Below, one piece after another: positions 4,572 through 7,638 of a stretch of DNA of 7,638 nt. Source of the DNA: Negativicutes bacterium. GTDB taxonomy: Bacteria > Bacillota > Negativicutes > SKW292. Position numbers and translations under genes: made by a program. How positions within the stretch are numbered: the first letter of the stretch is position 1; the number at the start of each line of letters is the position of its first letter. The stretch is taken from assembly GCA_026416215.1 (NCBI GenBank), contig JAOAFP010000065.1:1-7638 (forward strand), written 5' to 3'. The notes under the pieces were generated by a model, which ran no database searches, had not been told where the DNA came from, and worked only from the letters and a program-made list of their open reading frames with translations.

Positions 4572-6146
4572 TCAGCCGGCAGGGCCGGCCGCCGGGCGCA
4601 GGACGAGGTTGTGCCGGAAGCAGGCGGCAAACCAGTTTTGGTGCTCGGCCACCGATTGTCGCTCAGACGTCAGATCGTCAATGCCGGCAACGTCGATGAT
4701 CAGGTTCTGCCGTTCGATAATTACCCTGCTGACCTCAATGCCGGCCGGACGGTTGATCGTCAGCCCCTCGGCCAGGGCCAGCAAAACCGACAGGATATGC
4801 AACATCTGCCAGCCTTCACGTCCGATCAGTCTCCCGTATTGGCGGGATAAGCCGTACTGGCCATGGGGACCGTGGTGCCAGCCAGCGATGATGGCCACCA
4901 TCGACTGTTCGCGGTGCGACATGCCGAACAGCCTTGCATTCTCGATAATGTACCAGCTGTGGCGGGGGTGCAGGTAGTAATCAATGGCGATGCCGATGTC
5001 GTGCAGCAGGGCGGCTGATTCAAGGAGCCGGCGCCGGCGGTGATCGAGCCGGTGGATGGGCCGGCTGCCGTCAAACAGCCGGACAGCCAGCCGACACACC
5101 TGTTCTGCGTGCCCGCGGTCGGCACGGTGTTGAATAAGGAGGTTGCCAATACTGAACTGGCGTATGTGGCCGAGCAGCGGCGGTGAACCGGGTTCCGGCC
5201 GGTCAAGGAACCGGCGGCTGGCCGGTTGGGAAAACAGGTGCTGAAACAGCAGGCCGTCGCGCAGGCCATGCCCGCTCACCAGCATATACCGGGCGGCGGT
5301 ATGCCGGAAAATGGCCTGGATCACGGCCGTGCCCCCGACTATCGACTCGGCCCGGCTGCGGCTCAGCCCGCCGATCCGGTGCAGCTCGGAAGGTGGCGTG
5401 GTGAGCAGGCGTTGCCACTGGTTTTTGACAGAGGTCGCGCTTAATTTGAAGTTGTGGATGCGGGTCAGCGGGTAGCGTTTGTCGATCTGTTCAAGCCTGG
5501 CGATAGTCCGGACTGTGCCTCCAATACCAATAAGCGGCGGTCCGTTGCGGTGAAGTGACGCCAGCCAAGGTATCCGGCTTACGGCGTTGTCCCAATAGAC
5601 GTTAAATTTTTCCACGGCAGCCGGCGCATCGGCGGCAAATCCGAACCGGGCAGCGGCATTCGCCGCACCGAGCGGGATACTGGCCGAAGAGACCAGTTTC
5701 CGGTTGCGGACCAGACAGAATTCGGTGCTGCCCCCTCCCAGGTCGAAGATCAGGGCGTCCTCGACATCAATGGTGTTGATCACACCCAGATAGCCGAGCC
5801 GGGCTTCTTGGTCGCCGTCGATGATCACGAGCGGCAGTCCGGTGTTTTGCCTCACTTGCCCGACAAACTGACTGCCGTCGGCGGCATCCCGCACGGCGGC
5901 GGTAGCTACGGCCAACACGTCCGAGACCCCGCGCGACCGGCAGATCCGGGCAAAATGCGACATAATACCGAGTGCCCGTTGCCGGGTGTCGGTGCGCAGC
6001 CGGTCACCGTCGGAGGCAGGCGTGCCGAGTCTTACTGTGTCTTTGAGGGTGAAGATCAGGCTGTAGCTGCCGTCTTCGCCGATATCGTAGATGACCAGCC
6101 GGGCGGAGTTGGATCCGAGATCGATAATGGCAATTTTCTCACTCAT
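4572..6146 (-). CDS. Ppx/GppA family phosphatase with C-terminal HD domain
   Basis: Members of this family hydrolyse polyphosphate ends (exopolyphosphatase) or pppGpp to ppGpp; which one applies cannot be decided from sequence. The protein has 524 residues, typical of the two-part form. The ASKHA/actin-like phosphatase part (about 1-310) has phosphate loop 1 DLGSNSARL (9-17), the catalytic glutamate in GDQEAR (E114), loop 2 DLGGGSTEF (135-143), GIGGTVRTIA (207-216) and SGHGLRDGLL (291-300). The C-terminal HD-like part (about 320-500) has H346, the HD pair at 382-383 (LLHDIG), H393/H396, HH at 424-425 and AEGL, with glutamate 460 where HD proteins usually have aspartate. The start ATG at 6146 is fixed by the conserved IAIIDLGSNS but has no strong ribosome binding site. 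The gene is divergent from a second Ppx/GppA homologue. The GH4 gene follows after 116 bp in the same direction, with no terminator seen. Confidence 0.9.
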   Translation of the reverse strand: MSEKIAIIDLGSNSARLVIYDIGEDGSYSLIFTLKDTVRLGTPASDGDRLRTDTRQRALGIMSHFARICRSRGVSDVLAVATAAVRDAADGSQFVGQVRQNTGLPLVIIDGDQEARLGYLGVINTIDVEDALIFDLGGGSTEFCLVRNRKLVSSASIPLGAANAAARFGFAADAPAAVEKFNVYWDNAVSRIPWLASLHRNGPPLIGIGGTVRTIARLEQIDKRYPLTRIHNFKLSATSVKNQWQRLLTTPPSELHRIGGLSRSRAESIVGGTAVIQAIFRHTAARYMLVSGHGLRDGLLFQHLFSQPASRRFLDRPEPGSPPLLGHIRQFSIGNLLIQHRADRGHAEQVCRLAVRLFDGSRPIHRLDHRRRRLLESAALLHDIGIAIDYYLHPRHSWYIIENARLFGMSHREQSMVAIIAGWHHGPHGQYGLSRQYGRLIGREGWQMLHILSVLLALAEGLTINRPAGIEVSRVIIERQNLIIDVAGIDDLTSERQSVAEHQNWFAACFRHNLVLRPAAGPAG

Positions 6147-6221
6147 GGCGTCCGCAGCAGACCGGCCGGCCGGGATTTTCCGTCCGCCACCGTGGAGTCC
6201 GGCCGGATGGCTGCACTTTGT

Positions 6222-6233
6222 TTTACCGGTAAA
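6222..6233. promoter_or_regulatory. 12-bp palindrome, possible operator in the divergent spacer
   Basis: TTTACCGGTAAA is a perfect palindrome in the 155-bp spacer between the two Ppx/GppA loci. It ends 4 bp before the -35 box of the rightward promoter, with its centre at about -45 from the expected start. That is a typical place for an activator or class II regulator site. CCGG is very common in this window, but the flanking TTTA/TAAA arms are not. No regulator is assigned. Confidence 0.35.
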
Positions 6234-6237
6234 GTTT

Positions 6238-6266
6238 TTGTCGGTGTCAGGTTTTTATTTTATCAT
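6238..6266 (+). promoter_or_regulatory. Sigma70-type promoter for the small protein and second Ppx gene
   Basis: The -35 box TTGTCG (6238-6243, 4 of 6 consensus) and the -10 box TATCAT (6261-6266, 5 of 6) are 17 bp apart, in an AT-rich island inside GC-rich DNA. The start is expected near 6273, about 30 bases before the GTG at 6302. For the opposite strand I find only weak candidates overlapping this region, such as TTGTGT-17-GATAAA. Confidence 0.6.
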
Positions 6267-6301
6267 AATCACCCTGAAAAAACACAATTTGGGAGGATGG
6301 C

Positions 6302-6541
6302 GTGGCGAAAGAGAAGTTTAATCAGAATCAGTCAATAAAAAAAAAGGGCGGGCTTGGACTTCAGCGCAAAAAAATGGGCAGGCTGCACAAGGAATTCTAT
6401 GAGCAGCGTCTGGCCAAAAGCAAGGAACAGGACGCTTTTCAGCGCACGGTGATGTCGGTGATCAAAGGGTTGCTGGATGTGATCGATGCGAACAACAAAA
6501 GGATTGCTGAAGATCTGGCCGAAGTAGCGAAAAAAAAGTGA
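6302..6541 (+). CDS. Small lysine-rich hypothetical protein, possible coiled coil
   Basis: I do not recognise this 79-residue protein. It starts at GTG, supported by GGGAGG (6291-6296) 5 bases upstream; an ATG at 6297 opens only a 13-codon frame. The first 30 residues are very basic (lysine clusters at 13-15 and 23-24), with no signal peptide or membrane segment. Residues about 28-79 are strongly helix-forming: HKEFYEQRLAKSKEQDAFQ, then a more hydrophobic VMSVIKGLLDVIDANN, then a charged end AKKK. This suggests an amphipathic or coiled-coil helix able to bind a partner, nucleic acid or polyphosphate; that is inference. The coding strand has A-runs of 9 (6337-6345), 7 and 8 bases. The gene is the first of a two-gene unit, 18 bases before the Ppx-like gene and in the same frame, which suggests a shared function. 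Confidence 0.75.
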   Translation: MAKEKFNQNQSIKKKGGLGLQRKKMGRLHKEFYEQRLAKSKEQDAFQRTVMSVIKGLLDVIDANNKRIAEDLAEVAKKK

Positions 6542-6559
6542 CGGGGTGCATTACAGGCA

Positions 6560-7638
6560 GTGGGCAAAAAATTGTCCGGCCGCAAGGCAAACCGCTTTGC
6601 GGCCATTCATCTCGGCTCGGAAAAGATATGTCTGCAGGTGATCGAATTTACCGGTGTTGCTGACATAAAGATAATCGAAGAGGCCGAGCGCGAGGTGTTT
6701 CTGGCTGAGGAAACGTTCCGTACCGGGCGGATCAGCTTTGATTCGGTCAACGAGATTTGTGACCTGCTAAAAGGATTTAAACGACTTCTGGCCGAATACG
6801 ACGTCAACGACTATTCGCTGGTTGCCACCACGGCAGTACGCGAGGCGGCCAACCAGAACTTCATCATCGATCAGATCAGGGTTCGCACCGGGTTTGACGT
6901 CAAGGTCATCGATATGCCCCAGGAGGTCTATCTGGTTTATATGGCTCTGTGGAGGGCGATGACCGAACAAAACCTGATCAGGCAGGATGATTCGGTGTTG
7001 TTTGTCGATATTTCCTCCGGCGGACTGGGGATAACCCTCTACCGGGATGATTGCATCTGTTACCAGCAGAACATTCACCTGGGGATTCTGCGGATCAAGG
7101 AGTCGTTTGACCGGGTTCAGCGTGACGCAATCGGGTTTGGCCGGGCGCTGACCGAATACATAGGCAGTAATATTCAGCCGATCAAGGACAGTTTGGGTTC
7201 CCACACCATCAATCAGCTGGTGCTGTCGGGCTGGGAGACCCGTCTGCTGTTCAAGGTTATGGGCATAACCGGCAACAGGCGGCAGTGGGCGCTGGTCGCC
7301 AAGAGCGATTTCAGCGATATGTACAACCGGGTCAGGAACCTCAACATTTCCCAGCTGAGCCGGAAATACAAACTGACGGCCGATGAGGCCGAAATGGCTA
7401 TTCCCACCTTTGTTCTGTACCGGCAGATTATCGAGATGACCGGGGTGAAAAGCATATTCGTACCCAGAACCTCGATGATTGACGGCATCTGCCTGTTCCA
7501 TGCGGCGAGGTTCACCGACGACCCGTGGCTGGGGGGAATTGAGCGTCATATAATCGGGATGGCGCATACCATAGGCAGCAAGTACTGCTACGATCAGACC
7601 CATGCCACCTTTGTCGAACAGATGGCAACGCTGATTTT
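6560..7638 (+). CDS. Divergent Ppx/GppA-HD homologue, 3' end missing
   Basis: This frame is open to the window edge (359 codons). The N-terminal FAAIHLGSEKICLQVIEF (13-30) replaces the family's AAIDLGSNSIRLLI, so the conserved Asp becomes H17 and the Asn E21. ATTAVREA (89-96) is normal for the family. PQEVYL (120-125) keeps the catalytic-type glutamate (E122). Loop 2, normally DxGGGSTE, is DISSGGLG (150-157). The end, GSKYCYDQTHATFVEQ (339-354), is the start of the HD domain (KYxYDxxHA type), so a C-terminal HD region lies beyond the edge; a full gene would be about 500 residues. GTG at 6560 is the most upstream start; its ribosome binding site is poor (GGGGTG 11 bases away, or AGG closer) and TTG at 6572 is an alternative. 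Translation may be coupled to the small gene. It may have changed specificity or be a regulatory pseudo-enzyme. Confidence 0.85.
   Translation, partial: MGKKLSGRKANRFAAIHLGSEKICLQVIEFTGVADIKIIEEAEREVFLAEETFRTGRISFDSVNEICDLLKGFKRLLAEYDVNDYSLVATTAVREAANQNFIIDQIRVRTGFDVKVIDMPQEVYLVYMALWRAMTEQNLIRQDDSVLFVDISSGGLGITLYRDDCICYQQNIHLGILRIKESFDRVQRDAIGFGRALTEYIGSNIQPIKDSLGSHTINQLVLSGWETRLLFKVMGITGNRRQWALVAKSDFSDMYNRVRNLNISQLSRKYKLTADEAEMAIPTFVLYRQIIEMTGVKSIFVPRTSMIDGICLFHAARFTDDPWLGGIERHIIGMAHTIGSKYCYDQTHATFVEQMATLI

Noticed and set aside
6297..6338. ATG at 6297 as a start for the small gene
   Set aside because: It lies only just after GGGAGG and opens a frame that stops after 13 codons; the GTG at 6302 gives the 79-codon frame with 5-base spacing.
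6767..7603. 278-codon reverse frame opposite the second Ppx-like gene
   Set aside because: The plus frame through the same region is open from 6542 to the edge and carries Ppx and HD motifs; the reverse frame has none.

Overview
The window reads like a fragment of an anaerobic, diderm, fairly high-GC bacterium, most likely from a metagenome or draft assembly. The best guess is a diderm Firmicute (Negativicutes-like). The grounds are an RND efflux system, which needs an outer membrane, together with Firmicutes-style signatures: prenyltransferase motif DNDAYRRGKPTNH, TrmB motif NFSDPWPKARHSKRRL, a LicH/CelF-type GH4 enzyme, and Ppx/GppA-HD proteins with a KYxYDxxHA HD start. This is inference from motifs; no search was run. 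Bases 1-19 are not genomic: they are the Tn5/Nextera mosaic-end sequence, so the left edge is a contig end with untrimmed adapter.

Layout. On the minus strand, 2290 down to 20 holds a type II polyprenyl diphosphate synthase (ispA-like), a rho-independent terminator, an RND periplasmic adaptor, and the first 35 codons of its inner-membrane pump, cut off by the adapter. A compact divergent promoter region (about 2344-2408) separates ispA from trmB on the plus strand. TrmB runs tail-to-tail into, and overlaps by 134 bp, a minus-strand GH4 6-phospho-beta-glucosidase (4455-3145). Upstream of that, also on the minus strand, lies a complete Ppx/GppA-HD phosphatase (6146-4572). A 155-bp divergent spacer with a good sigma70-type promoter and a 12-bp palindrome separates it from a plus-strand pair: a 79-residue lysine-rich protein and a second, degenerate Ppx/GppA-HD homologue that runs off the right edge.

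How the genes work together. Most of the window is housekeeping: isoprenoid chain elongation, tRNA m7G46 methylation, beta-glucoside phosphate hydrolysis and efflux. The most distinctive part is the right-hand polyphosphate/(p)ppGpp-type locus. An apparently active Ppx/GppA-HD enzyme stands back to back with a paralogue whose two phosphate-binding loops are altered, and the paralogue is preceded in the same frame by a small basic protein. I see no CRISPR array, tRNA, rRNA or insertion sequence, and no clear evidence of an undescribed system. The second Ppx paralogue with its small partner is the best candidate for follow-up.
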